This document shows, one piece after another, positions 53,171-62,106 of a stretch of 64,000 bases of DNA. Both the position numbers and the translations under genes were made by a program. Below the pieces are notes generated by a model, which was not told the DNA's origin, did no database searches, and saw nothing but the letters and a program-made list of their open reading frames with translations. How positions within the stretch are numbered: the stretch's first letter is position 1; the number at the start of each line of letters is the position of its first letter. Origin of the DNA: Flavobacterium amniphilum (lineage in GTDB: Bacteria; Bacteroidota; Bacteroidia; Flavobacteriales; Flavobacteriaceae); NCBI RefSeq assembly GCF_023634845.1, contig NZ_JAMLJL010000009.1, positions 62,001-126,000 of the forward strand, given 5' to 3'.

Positions 53171-53198
53171 CCACGCGAAGGGATTCGCGCGGTAGCGA
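53171..53198. repeat. Hairpin repeat, copy 2 of 3
   Basis: Same 28-bp unit as at 52826, 33 bp after the stop of the intact small membrane protein gene; copy 1 lies at the same distance after the interrupted copy, so the hairpin is part of the duplicated unit. Confidence 0.85.
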
Positions 53199-53241
53199 AG
53201 GCAATAATGTCCGGTTTTAGCAGAAAATTTAAATTATTGAA

Positions 53242-53269
53242 CCACGCGAAGGGATTCGCGCGGTAGCGA
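53242..53269. repeat. Hairpin repeat, copy 3 of 3
   Basis: Same 28-bp unit. It follows a repeated fragment of the gene's 3' end (53201-53226), so a partial third duplication is visible. Confidence 0.85.
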
Positions 53270-53386
53270 AGGGCCATCTATGGAATAATTTCAGGAATTC
53301 TTATAAACCAAAAAGAGCATGCTAACCAAATTGCACGCTCTTTAAAGACCAAAATAACCAGAAAGATTAACCATCAATTATTCAGA

Positions 53387-53404
53387 TAGTGTAAATATAC
53401 ACTA
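53387..53404. promoter_or_regulatory. Palindrome of unknown role
   Basis: Perfect 7-bp inverted repeat TAGTGTA-AATA-TACACTA in a gene-free stretch about 220 bp before the promoter of the T9SS protein gene. It could be an operator; no partner regulator is nearby. Confidence 0.3.
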
Positions 53405-53605
53405 AATAAAATGAAAAGGACTTGATTAATTGTTTTATTTAATAATCAGTAAGTTAGCTTTCGGGTGTGTTGAGTGTCATCCAGAAAATCAAATTCAGTA
53501 AAATAACACAGTTCTCAAATGTGAAGTGCTGGGAATAAAGGTTTCAACCCAAACCCAACGTTACCTCAAAATTAACAACATTGTTTGTAAGTTGTTGAAA
53601 ACCAA

Positions 53606-53633
53606 TTGGAATGTATCTAAAAAGTTATGTTTG
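53606..53633 (+). promoter_or_regulatory. Promoter of the T9SS phosphoesterase gene
   Basis: TTG (53606-53608), a 17-nt spacer and TATGTTTG (53626-53633), matching TAnnTTTG. It places the start of transcription inside the open frame upstream of 53713 and supports the ATG at 53713. Confidence 0.6.
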
Positions 53634-53712
53634 GTTTATTATATTGTATAGGAAATATTGTGTTAAAATAAAATACAAATATTTGCAGGCAAACGAACTA
53701 AAACTGACTGAA

Positions 53713-56250
53713 ATGAAAAAAACAATTGTTGCATTACTATTACTGGGTTCAGGGGTAGTAATGGGCCAAACCACTTTTGTACCGGGGAATTGGGCGGGAA
53801 TCCTGACCGGATACTGGGATTTTGAAAACAGTGCCAATTTGATGCAGGCGCAGGTGGGAACCAATCTTACCCCACAGGGAACCTTTACTCAGGTTGCGGG
53901 ACCTTCGGCAAACAACTTAGCCCTCCGCAAGACCCTTGGGAATTATCTGAAATGTACCCATAATGTTCCGAATTACGGGCAGAGTTATGCCAATAAATAT
54001 TCGGTGATGATCGACTTTAAGATCCCTTCCACCGGACAATATTACAGCTTTATGCAAACCAATCAGGGCAATTCCAATGATGGGGATTTATTTATTAATC
54101 CGTCAGGGAAGATTGGGGTTTCAGCCCTGACGTACTCCAATTCGGCGGTTTTGCCCAATGAATGGTACCGGTTAGTGCTTACAGCCGATGTAGGTTCTGA
54201 AATCAAAATGTATATCGACGGCCAGTTATGGAATCCGGGACAGCCTAACTCATTGAACGGGCGGTATGCTTTAGATCCGTTATTGTTATTATTGGCCGAT
54301 GATAATGGCGAAGACAATCAGATGGATGTCGCTTCGATTGGCGTATTCAACAGACCTTTGACCGCTGCTGAGGTCGCAACGATTGGTGGTTACGGTCATA
54401 CACCGGCACCGGTGGCAGGCGGTATGAATCCGTATTTGCAGACCGCAACGCCTAATTCGGTCTATGTTTCGTGGCATTCCACCAATACGGCACAAAACCC
54501 GGTAGTGAAATTTGGCACCAGCAGTACGAATCTGAACCAAAGCATTACCGGAACCTGGGAAAGAATCAATTCAACAGCCAGTTACTATTGGCACACTGTT
54601 AAATTAACAGGCTTACAGCCGGATACTGAATATTTTTACCAGTGTTATAACGGAACAACGGCTTCGGCAGTGAATGTTTTCAGAACACCTGCCTTGCGAA
54701 GCACACCGGGTCAGCATATCCGCATGGTATTGTTGGGTGATAACCGTACCGATGTGGCGAAAACCACCCAGAACGTATTGCAGATTAAAAGCAAGTTGGT
54801 CGAATTATACGGCGCCAATTTCCATAACTCGGTAGATTTGATTTTAAATTGTGGTGATGTTGTGACTACCGGATCTGTCATCAGTCAGTATACCGACGAA
54901 TATTTCACACCATTTGCCCCATTGACAGCTTCCATTCCGTCGATGATCAGTATCGGGAACCACGAAGGCGATTCTTCCAACTTTTACAAGTACATGAAGT
55001 ATGAAGAATTGACTAATGGTTATCCTGTAGGCCATTCCTATAATGAGAAGTTTTACAATTATATCTACGGGAATACCCAGATTCTGGCCGTTAACGGAAA
55101 TTCAGGCTATAAATTAAGCGACCAGATCAACTGGATTGATGGCCGTTTACAGGAATCCAATACCAATACCGATATTGATTTCGTATTCTCCTTTTTACAC
55201 CATCCGGGTCACAGTGAAATATGGCCTGATGGCAATGAAGTTTTTGTACAGAACAGCATATTGCCTAAATTGAAGCAATACCCTAAAAATGCGTTACTGG
55301 CTTATGGTCATTCGCATAATTACGAAAGAGGTGTGACCGATATTACCAGCGGTACCCATGACATGTACCTGGAGTTGTCGGGTGGGGCAGGTTCGGCACT
55401 TGACCGTTGGGGTATGTACGGCAACCAGACCGATTATCCCGAAATTAAAGTCAGCCGTGATGTGTTTTCCTGGACATTGGTTGATATCGATGTGGACAAC
55501 AAATCCTTCAATGCCAAGACTTATAGCTTCGGGAACAGTAACCGTCCGGTTGTGAACGAACTGATTGATGAATTCCATTTGAATTTAAACCAACCCAAGC
55601 CGGCTACACCAACGGCTACCGGTATCGAAAACCAGACAACACTTGTAGCTTCCCCGATGATAGGAACAGATGCCGCCCAAACCTGTCATTTCCAGGTTAC
55701 AGCGACTTCAGGGAATTATACTAATCCGTTAATCAACAAGGAGCAGGATAAGTATAATATTTATGACGATACCAGAGCGCCAAATTACACGCCGATCAAT
55801 AAAAACGCCAGCCTGAACATATCTAAACTGAATGCTTCCACTTATGGCCTGACAACGGGGCAAACGTATTATTACAGAGTCCGTTACCGTGACGAAAACC
55901 TGAAGTGGAGTTCGTGGTCAACTGAAAAAGCAGTTGTGTACAATCAGGCACTCAGTACCAAAGAATTTGAAACGGCAGAAAAAGAAAAGCTGAAAGTATT
56001 CCCTAATCCGGCCCAGTCACAGGCAGCCATATCATTTGAGCTACCTGTTTCATCAGATGATGTAAGGGTTGAACTGACCGATATGTCAGGCAAAAAGCTG
56101 GCGACGATATTCAAAGGGAATCTGGCTATGGGTAAACAAAGTATAGCCTGGAACATCAATGATAAATTAAGTCCGGGCATGTATATTGTTTCCCTTAGTT
56201 ATGAAGGAAATAAGGAAACCTTCCATACCGTAATCACTTCAAAATTATAA
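53713..56250 (+). CDS. Secreted metallophosphoesterase with LamG and Fn3-like domains and T9SS sorting signal
   Basis: An 845-residue protein with a signal peptide (IVALLLLGSGVVMGQ). Order: LamG/concanavalin-like domain (about 20-230), a fibronectin-III/purple-acid-phosphatase-type N-terminal domain (about 235-335), a calcineurin-type phosphoesterase domain with GDNRTD, CGDVV, GNHEG, HHPGH and YGHSHNYE motifs (about 340-600), a second Fn3-like region, and a C-terminal type A sorting domain (KVFPNPAQSQAAISF near 765, ending VITSKL). It should be exported by Sec and secreted or surface-attached by the type IX system. The frame extends upstream to 53611, but the ATG at 53713 carries the signal peptide and follows the promoter. 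Confidence 0.9.
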   Translation: MKKTIVALLLLGSGVVMGQTTFVPGNWAGILTGYWDFENSANLMQAQVGTNLTPQGTFTQVAGPSANNLALRKTLGNYLKCTHNVPNYGQSYANKYSVMIDFKIPSTGQYYSFMQTNQGNSNDGDLFINPSGKIGVSALTYSNSAVLPNEWYRLVLTADVGSEIKMYIDGQLWNPGQPNSLNGRYALDPLLLLLADDNGEDNQMDVASIGVFNRPLTAAEVATIGGYGHTPAPVAGGMNPYLQTATPNSVYVSWHSTNTAQNPVVKFGTSSTNLNQSITGTWERINSTASYYWHTVKLTGLQPDTEYFYQCYNGTTASAVNVFRTPALRSTPGQHIRMVLLGDNRTDVAKTTQNVLQIKSKLVELYGANFHNSVDLILNCGDVVTTGSVISQYTDEYFTPFAPLTASIPSMISIGNHEGDSSNFYKYMKYEELTNGYPVGHSYNEKFYNYIYGNTQILAVNGNSGYKLSDQINWIDGRLQESNTNTDIDFVFSFLHHPGHSEIWPDGNEVFVQNSILPKLKQYPKNALLAYGHSHNYERGVTDITSGTHDMYLELSGGAGSALDRWGMYGNQTDYPEIKVSRDVFSWTLVDIDVDNKSFNAKTYSFGNSNRPVVNELIDEFHLNLNQPKPATPTATGIENQTTLVASPMIGTDAAQTCHFQVTATSGNYTNPLINKEQDKYNIYDDTRAPNYTPINKNASLNISKLNASTYGLTTGQTYYYRVRYRDENLKWSSWSTEKAVVYNQALSTKEFETAEKEKLKVFPNPAQSQAAISFELPVSSDDVRVELTDMSGKKLATIFKGNLAMGKQSIAWNINDKLSPGMYIVSLSYEGNKETFHTVITSKL

Positions 56251-56329
56251 AACGTTATTTCCTGAAAGCAGAGCCGTGGGTATATGCAGCCTTACGGTTC
56301 TGTTTTTTTGAATTATAAATATTTACAGT

Positions 56330-57274
56330 ATGATACCAATTAAAAAAATACTATTTTCGGTCTTCTTAATCAGTAGTTTAGGGATGAATGCCCAAAAAAG
56401 CAGTATGCTCCTGGTTGAAGCCGAAACCGGTTTAAGCGAGAGAAGCTTATCCGAATTTCATAAAACTGACGGGATCAGGGTTACCTTTCATCCCAACGGG
56501 AAAAAAGCATCGGAAGGAATGTATGTAAACGATATGCTGCATGGTCCTTATATTTCGTGGTATGCCAATGGTGTGAAATGTACCGAAGGGAATTATGAAA
56601 GAAACAAGGAAAGCGGTGTGTTCAAGAGTTATTATGAAGACGGAACCCTGCAGTCTGAAAAGAACTTTGATGATGGTATATTGTACGGAAAGGCGGTCGA
56701 ATATTATCCGAATGGCAAACCGTTCCGGGAAGAATACCATAAGGAATACACTAAAACAGGACACTGGAAAAAGTGGTATGAAAGCGGGGAATTGCTTTTT
56801 GAGGTACACTATGAAAACGATATGCAGCAAGGAGAAGCAGTTACGTACCATCAAAACGGAACGATTAAAGAAAAAGGTGTTTTTGAGCGTGATGCCAAAA
56901 CCGGAGCCTGGTATATTTTTGATGAAAACGGAAAAGTACTGGCCGAACAATTTTACAAAGGCGGAATGAAAACCGGCTTGTGGAATTCGTTTTATGCAAA
57001 CGGAAATGTAAAAGAAGTGGCCCGTTATATGGATGGGGAAAAGCAGGGAGAGTATGTTTTTTATTTTGAGAACGGCAAGACAGCTTCAGAAGGAAGTTTT
57101 GAGAAAGACCTGCCAAATGGCAGTTGGATCCTTTATTATGAAAACGGAAAGAAAAAAGAAAAAGGAGCGTATTATATGGGACAGCAAGCCGGAAAATGGA
57201 AATTTTATGATGAAAATGGTAAGATATTGGCCAAAAGAGAATTTGTGCAGCCTAAAAGTTACCTTCAGTATTAG
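56330..57274 (+). CDS. Exported MORN-variant (YwqK-like) repeat protein
   Basis: A 314-residue protein with a signal peptide (KILFSVFLISSLGMNAQ). From about residue 45 it is built of ~22-residue repeats of the type DGIRVTFHPNGKKASEGMY, WKKWYESGELLFEVHYEN and GSWILYYENGKKKEKGAYY, characteristic of MORN-like/YwqK-type repeats. The repeats form extended beta-hairpins; function is unknown, and the term antitoxin sometimes attached to this family is not supported here. It lies 23 nt upstream of a TonB-dependent receptor gene and may be cotranscribed. Confidence 0.82.
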   Translation: MIPIKKILFSVFLISSLGMNAQKSSMLLVEAETGLSERSLSEFHKTDGIRVTFHPNGKKASEGMYVNDMLHGPYISWYANGVKCTEGNYERNKESGVFKSYYEDGTLQSEKNFDDGILYGKAVEYYPNGKPFREEYHKEYTKTGHWKKWYESGELLFEVHYENDMQQGEAVTYHQNGTIKEKGVFERDAKTGAWYIFDENGKVLAEQFYKGGMKTGLWNSFYANGNVKEVARYMDGEKQGEYVFYFENGKTASEGSFEKDLPNGSWILYYENGKKKEKGAYYMGQQAGKWKFYDENGKILAKREFVQPKSYLQY

Positions 57275-57297
57275 TTATTTGTTGTATTTAAAATAAA

Positions 57298-59481
57298 ATG
57301 AAAAGAATATTAGTTTTTCTTGTTGCGTTCCTGCCTTTAATCGGTTTATCACAGTCACATTCTGACAGTACTAAAACCAAACATCTTAATTCGGTCGCGA
57401 TAAAAGGCGGTTATGCCGTGCAGGATATCAGACGGCTTGATTCGATAGCAGGAACTTTTATTTATTCGGGCAAGAAAAACGAAGTAATCGAAATGGCCAA
57501 TAAAAACGTCTCACTGACCGAGAAACAGGGGAGACAGATTTTTGCCAAAGTGCCCGGTGTGTTTGTATACGACATGGACGGAACCGGAAACCAGGTGAAC
57601 ATCTCCACGCGTGGTCTGGATGCACACAGGAGTTGGGAAATGAATATCAGGAAAGATGGTATCATCACCAATTCCGATATGTACGGTTATCCGGCCAGTC
57701 ACTATAACATCCCGATGGAAGCTGTTGAATGTATTGAAATGGTGAGGGGAACTGGAGCATTGCAGTACGGGGCGCAATTTGGCGGAATGCTGAATTATGT
57801 GGCCAAAAAACCGGATACTCTGGGTGTTTTTTCCTTTGAGAGTATCAATACGGGAGGCTCGAACGGACTCGTAAGTGCTTTCAACAGTGTTTCGGGAAGG
57901 AAAGGCAATTTCAGGTACATGGTCTGGGCCAATAAAAAGCAAATTTCAGGGTACAGGGATAATGGCGATTCGAAATATGATTCGGAAGCCGTGAGTTTGT
58001 TTTATGACTTCTCCAAAAATATCAATGTGAAGCTGGAGTGGACACACTCGATGTATAGAGCACATCTGCCGGGACCTTTGACCGATGCTATGTTTCATTC
58101 CAATCCGAGGAAAGCAACCCGTTCGAGAAATTACTACAGTCCGGACATTCATATTCCTTCCCTGACCGCCAATTGGGAGATTTCGAAGGATACCAGGCTG
58201 CAGTTTACCTCTTCGGCTGTTTTGGGGACCCGCAGTAGTGTTATGTTTGATAAACCCGCTACGGTTGAAGATGCCATTGATCCGGTAACGCTGCAATATG
58301 CCAACCGTCAGGTGGATATTGACCGTTTCAACAGTTATACCAATGAATTGCGGTTGCTGCATTCTTATGTGTCAGGAAAAAGGAGAAATGCTTTTTCGGC
58401 CGGTGTTCAATACATGAACAATGATTTGCACAGAAGACAGTTAGGAAAGGGCACTACCGGAACCGGATATGATTTGACCCTTGTTACGCCGGGCTGGGGC
58501 AGGAACCTCCATTTTAAGACACAGAATGTGGCGCTGTTTGCGGAGCACCAATGGAATGTAAGCCGTAAGTTATCCTTTAATACCGGAGCCCGGATGGAGA
58601 TAGGAAAAACGAAGATGACCGGAGAAATTGTTTACTATCCGGATGAGAACCTTCCCAATACCATAAAACACAATTTTCCGTTGTTCGGGTTGAATGCCCA
58701 ATATACGGTTAATAAGAATGCCAATTTGTATACCGGTTGTTCCACGTCTTACCGTCCGGTTATTTTTAAAGATATTATTCCCGCTTCGACTTATGAAGTA
58801 GCCGATAAAGAGTTAAAAGATGCCAAAGGGTATACCGCTGAGATTGGGTACAGGGGAAAGAAGAATTTTTTGCGCTGGGATGTCAGTCTGTTTCATCTCC
58901 GCTATAACAACCGAATGGGTACATTGGCCCAAACAGACAGTAACGGGAATCTGATTATTTACAGGACCAATATAGGGGATTCGCGTACAAACGGAGTTGA
59001 ATTGTTTTTACAGAAGGATTTTCTAACCGGAAGGAGAACAATGGTGTCGTTGTTTACGTCTACTTCTTTTATGGATGCCCAATACAGAAATGCCACGGTA
59101 CGGTCAGGAAATAACAATGTTTCGATAGACGGTAATGAAGTGGAAAGTGTACCGTCCTGTATTACCCGTAACGGACTGACATTTAAATACAGTATGGTAA
59201 GTTTTTCGGTGTTGCATAGTTTTACGTCAAAAAACTATGCTGATCCGCTGAATACAACCACACCGTCAGCCACAGGAGCCGTTGGTATTGTTCCGTCTTA
59301 TCATTTAACCGATTTGGGACTTACACTGGTATTGAAAGACTGGATAAAAGTACAATTAAATGCCAGTAATATTTTTGACAGGCAGTATTTTACCAAGCGC
59401 CCGCAGTTTTATCCCGGGCCGGGAATATGGCCTTCGGACGGCAGGACTTTTTCGGGGACGGTAACCCTGAAAATCAGATAG
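57298..59481 (+). CDS. TonB-dependent receptor, FecA-like
   Basis: A 727-residue outer-membrane receptor with a signal peptide. The plug domain is at about 60-190 (GRQIFAKVPGVFVYDMDGTGNQVNISTRGLD, then AVECIEMVRGTGALQYGAQFGGMLNYV). The rest is a beta-barrel ending FSGTVTLKIR. Plug wording (VNISTRGLDAHRSWEMNIRKDG) resembles FecA-type Fe(3+)-dicitrate receptors, but the ligand is a guess. There is no neighbouring FecR/sigma pair, and no N-terminal signaling domain is seen. Confidence 0.87.
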   Translation: MKRILVFLVAFLPLIGLSQSHSDSTKTKHLNSVAIKGGYAVQDIRRLDSIAGTFIYSGKKNEVIEMANKNVSLTEKQGRQIFAKVPGVFVYDMDGTGNQVNISTRGLDAHRSWEMNIRKDGIITNSDMYGYPASHYNIPMEAVECIEMVRGTGALQYGAQFGGMLNYVAKKPDTLGVFSFESINTGGSNGLVSAFNSVSGRKGNFRYMVWANKKQISGYRDNGDSKYDSEAVSLFYDFSKNINVKLEWTHSMYRAHLPGPLTDAMFHSNPRKATRSRNYYSPDIHIPSLTANWEISKDTRLQFTSSAVLGTRSSVMFDKPATVEDAIDPVTLQYANRQVDIDRFNSYTNELRLLHSYVSGKRRNAFSAGVQYMNNDLHRRQLGKGTTGTGYDLTLVTPGWGRNLHFKTQNVALFAEHQWNVSRKLSFNTGARMEIGKTKMTGEIVYYPDENLPNTIKHNFPLFGLNAQYTVNKNANLYTGCSTSYRPVIFKDIIPASTYEVADKELKDAKGYTAEIGYRGKKNFLRWDVSLFHLRYNNRMGTLAQTDSNGNLIIYRTNIGDSRTNGVELFLQKDFLTGRRTMVSLFTSTSFMDAQYRNATVRSGNNNVSIDGNEVESVPSCITRNGLTFKYSMVSFSVLHSFTSKNYADPLNTTTPSATGAVGIVPSYHLTDLGLTLVLKDWIKVQLNASNIFDRQYFTKRPQFYPGPGIWPSDGRTFSGTVTLKIR

Positions 59482-59494
59482 TGTTAAGCATAAA

Positions 59495-59531
59495 AAAACC
59501 TGCAGCGAATTCCCTGCAGGTTTTGTTTTTG
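59495..59531. terminator. Bidirectional terminator
   Basis: Stem AAAACCTGCAG/CTGCAGGTTTT with an 8-nt loop and T-runs on both strands. It separates the receptor gene from htpG. Confidence 0.88.
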
Positions 59532-59543
59532 TATTTCGGATTA

Positions 59544-61430
59544 TTATTTCAAAGTTTCGAAACCGCGTTTCACGAATGAAGTCAGTTCTTCCCCTTTCAA
59601 TAAGCCCTGGGATAGTTTCGCTAAATCCAATGCCTGTTTGATCAGTCCTGATTTTACGTCTTCGCTTTCGGCGTTTAAGATAGTGTCGGCCAAATCAGAA
59701 TTGGTATTCACCACTAAGTTAAACATATCCGGGAAATTCCCCATACCGAACATTCCACCGCCGCCTGTTGCACTCATTTCTTTCATACGGCGCATGAATT
59801 CCGGCTGCGTGATCATGAACGGTGCCGAAGTGCTGTCCATTGCCTCCAGTTGAACCGTATAGTTTTCTTTGGGAACACTGTTTTCAATGATTCCTTTTAA
59901 AGTCTCTTTCTGTTCGTCTGAAAGTTTAGAGATTTGTGTATCTTCTTTCTGGATTAACTTGTCGATATGATCGGCATCCACACGTGCAAATGTCAGGTTT
60001 TCATTGTCGGCTTCCAGTTTCTGGATCAAGTGGGAAACGATAGGAGAGTCCAGTAAAAGTACCTGATATCCTTTTTCGGTAGCAATATCAATGTAGCTGT
60101 GTTGTGCTTCTTTGTTTGAAGCATACAATACGACTAACTTCCCGTTTTTATCAGTTTGTGCTGCCTGAAGGGCTTCTTTCAATTCTTCCAAAGTGAAGTA
60201 TTTGCCGTCAGTAGTCGGATAAAGTGTAAAAGCACCGGCTTTTTCATAGAATTTGGGCTCCGAAAGCATTCCGTATTCCAGTACGATTTTGATATCATTC
60301 CATTTGGCTTCAAAATCCTCACGGTTTTCAGTGAACAGGGATTTCAGTTTATCCGATACTTTTTTGGTAATGTAATTGGAAATCTTCTTCACATTTCCGT
60401 CGGCCTGTAAGTAAGATCGGGATACGTTTAACGGGATATCCGGTGAATCCACCACACCTTTCAGCATCATCAGGAATTCAGGAACGATACCTTCTACGTT
60501 GTCGGTTACGAATACCTGGTTTTGGTACAATTGGATTTTATCCTTTTGGATCTGTATGTTGTCACCCAGTTTCGGGAAATATAAAATACCGGTCAGGTTG
60601 AACGGATAGTCTACATTCAGGTGAATGTTGAACAGCGGTTCGTCAAACTGCATCGGGTACATTTCACGGTAGAAGTTCTTGTAGTCTTCATCACTCAAAT
60701 CAGATGGTTGTTTTGTCCAGGCCGGATTCGGGTTATTGATGATGTTATCTACTTCAACGGTTTCCGGTTTTACATCTTCAGCAGCACCTTCCGGTACAGG
60801 AAGTGTTTCTGTTCTGGTTCCGAATTTAATCGGCACCGGCATGAATTTATTGTATTTGCTTAATAATTCACTGATTTTGAAGTTTTCAAGGAATTCCAGG
60901 GAATCATCGGCAATGTGCAGGATGATTTCGGTACCTCTTTCTGTTTTGCTGTGCGGTTCCAAAGTAAATTCCGGGCTACCGTCGCAGGTCCAGTGTGCTG
61001 CCGGTTCGTCTTTGTATGATTTGGTAATGATTTCCACTTTGGAAGCCACCATAAAAGCCGAGTAGAATCCTAATCCGAAGTGACCGATGATACCTGAATC
61101 TTTGGCAGAGTCCTTGTACTTTTCAAGGAATTCCTCAGCACCCGAGAAAGCTACCTGGTTGATGTATTTCTCCACTTCTTCCGCTGTCATACCCAAACCT
61201 TGGTCGATGATGTGCAGTTTTTTGTTCTCCTTGTCGATTTTTACTTCAATGACAGGATTTCCGTATTCCACTTTTGCATCCCCGATGTTCGTTAGGTGTT
61301 TCAGTTTCAGTGTCGCGTCAGTCGCATTGGAAACTAATTCGCGTAAGAAGATTTCGTGGTCACTGTATAAGAACTTTTTGATTAAGGGAAAGATGTTTTC
61401 AACCGAAACATTAATTTTTCCTGTTGTCAT
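59544..61430 (-). CDS. htpG: Molecular chaperone HtpG (Hsp90)
   Basis: A 628-residue Hsp90 homologue that refolds client proteins using ATP. The N-terminal GHKL ATPase has FLRELVSNATDATLK (near 27-40, Glu and Asn of the ATP site), LHIIDQGLGMTAEE (near 74-87) and GHFGLGFYSAFMVA (near 115-128). The middle domain has RSYLQAD near 345. The C-terminal dimerisation domain ends LTSFVKRGFETLK. Length matches E. coli HtpG. It is alone, on the minus strand, and its frequent GC-richer codons suggest good expression. Confidence 0.95.
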   Translation of the reverse strand: MTTGKINVSVENIFPLIKKFLYSDHEIFLRELVSNATDATLKLKHLTNIGDAKVEYGNPVIEVKIDKENKKLHIIDQGLGMTAEEVEKYINQVAFSGAEEFLEKYKDSAKDSGIIGHFGLGFYSAFMVASKVEIITKSYKDEPAAHWTCDGSPEFTLEPHSKTERGTEIILHIADDSLEFLENFKISELLSKYNKFMPVPIKFGTRTETLPVPEGAAEDVKPETVEVDNIINNPNPAWTKQPSDLSDEDYKNFYREMYPMQFDEPLFNIHLNVDYPFNLTGILYFPKLGDNIQIQKDKIQLYQNQVFVTDNVEGIVPEFLMMLKGVVDSPDIPLNVSRSYLQADGNVKKISNYITKKVSDKLKSLFTENREDFEAKWNDIKIVLEYGMLSEPKFYEKAGAFTLYPTTDGKYFTLEELKEALQAAQTDKNGKLVVLYASNKEAQHSYIDIATEKGYQVLLLDSPIVSHLIQKLEADNENLTFARVDADHIDKLIQKEDTQISKLSDEQKETLKGIIENSVPKENYTVQLEAMDSTSAPFMITQPEFMRRMKEMSATGGGGMFGMGNFPDMFNLVVNTNSDLADTILNAESEDVKSGLIKQALDLAKLSQGLLKGEELTSFVKRGFETLK

Positions 61431-61584
61431 AGTATTTAAATTTTTATTAGTAAATTTATTAGTCTTTTAATATTTTCCTATTCTTTCAAAAGAAATACCA
61501 ATTCTTCCTTTAATGACAAATTGACCGATTGTGATTTTATAATTAATAAGAAAAATAATATAATAGAACTTCGGCTGAGTGTTG

Positions 61585-61592
61585 TAAATTTG
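61585..61592 (+). promoter_or_regulatory. Candidate -7 element for the lipocalin-like gene
   Basis: TAAATTTG, a perfect TAnnTTTG, 27 nt before the ATG at 61620. It supports that ATG rather than the start at 61521 of the longer frame. Confidence 0.55.
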
Positions 61593-61619
61593 TACTATAA
61601 AATTCAAATATATTCGATC

Positions 61620-62099
61620 ATGAAAAAACTGATTTTACTTTTAAGCCTTATGTTATCCCTGTTTGGTTGTAAAGTTAAAGATGCGGCAACCACTACTACT
61701 GTAGACCGACGTGCACAAACTGCCCTGAAAGGCAGCTGGATTTTGACAGATGTTAATTACCCGGGTGAAAATGTGTTGAAAGTGAATGCTTTTCAAATTG
61801 CAGATACCAAATGTTTTGAAGGCAGCCGCTGGGATTTTATCCCGAACAATGATTCCGGAAAGATGGAACTGACACAGGCAAATTGTCTGCAATTTAACTC
61901 TGATATCAAATGGTATGTCAATAAAGAACAACAGTTTGTGTTAAAAATGCTGAATGCCGGTGATAAAGCCCGTAAAGTAAGAGAAGGTTATATATTGATG
62001 CTTAGAAACCAATCGCTGGAGTCCTTCCAACTGGTGGATAAAGTGGACATAGCGGGTAAGATGACCGAAATAGTATACCAATTCAAAAAAAATAAATAA
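61620..62099 (+). CDS. Lipocalin-like lipoprotein
   Basis: A 159-residue protein with a lipoprotein signal (LLSLMLSLFGC, Cys17 likely lipidated). The mature part is beta-rich with the lipocalin-type start LKGSWILTDVNYPGEN near residue 38 and the pattern GSRWDFIPNNDSGKMELT. It is like the small lipocalin-fold lipoproteins of flavobacteria; ligand unknown. I chose the ATG at 61620. An OmpA gene follows after 7 nt. Confidence 0.7.
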   Translation: MKKLILLLSLMLSLFGCKVKDAATTTTVDRRAQTALKGSWILTDVNYPGENVLKVNAFQIADTKCFEGSRWDFIPNNDSGKMELTQANCLQFNSDIKWYVNKEQQFVLKMLNAGDKARKVREGYILMLRNQSLESFQLVDKVDIAGKMTEIVYQFKKNK

Positions 62100-62106
62100 T
62101 ACGATC

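Larger units (their letters stand above)
53138..53712. other. Gene-free region before the T9SS protein gene
   Basis: Contains hairpin copies 2 and 3 (53171-53198, 53242-53269), a repeated fragment of the 3' end of the small membrane protein gene (GCAATAATGTCCGGTTTTAG near 53201), an AT-rich stem (53312-53343, AAAGAGCATGC/GCACGCTCTTT with one mismatch) and an 18-bp palindrome (53387-53404). The last 90 bp hold the promoter of the next gene. No other gene is seen. Confidence 0.6.

Noticed and set aside
53611..53712. Upstream in-frame extension of the T9SS protein
   Set aside because: It contains the promoter -7 word and lacks a signal peptide; the ATG at 53713 begins one.
56330..57274. Toxin-antitoxin system gene (YwqK family antitoxin label)
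   Set aside because: The protein is exported and no toxin gene is adjacent; the label reflects repeat type only.
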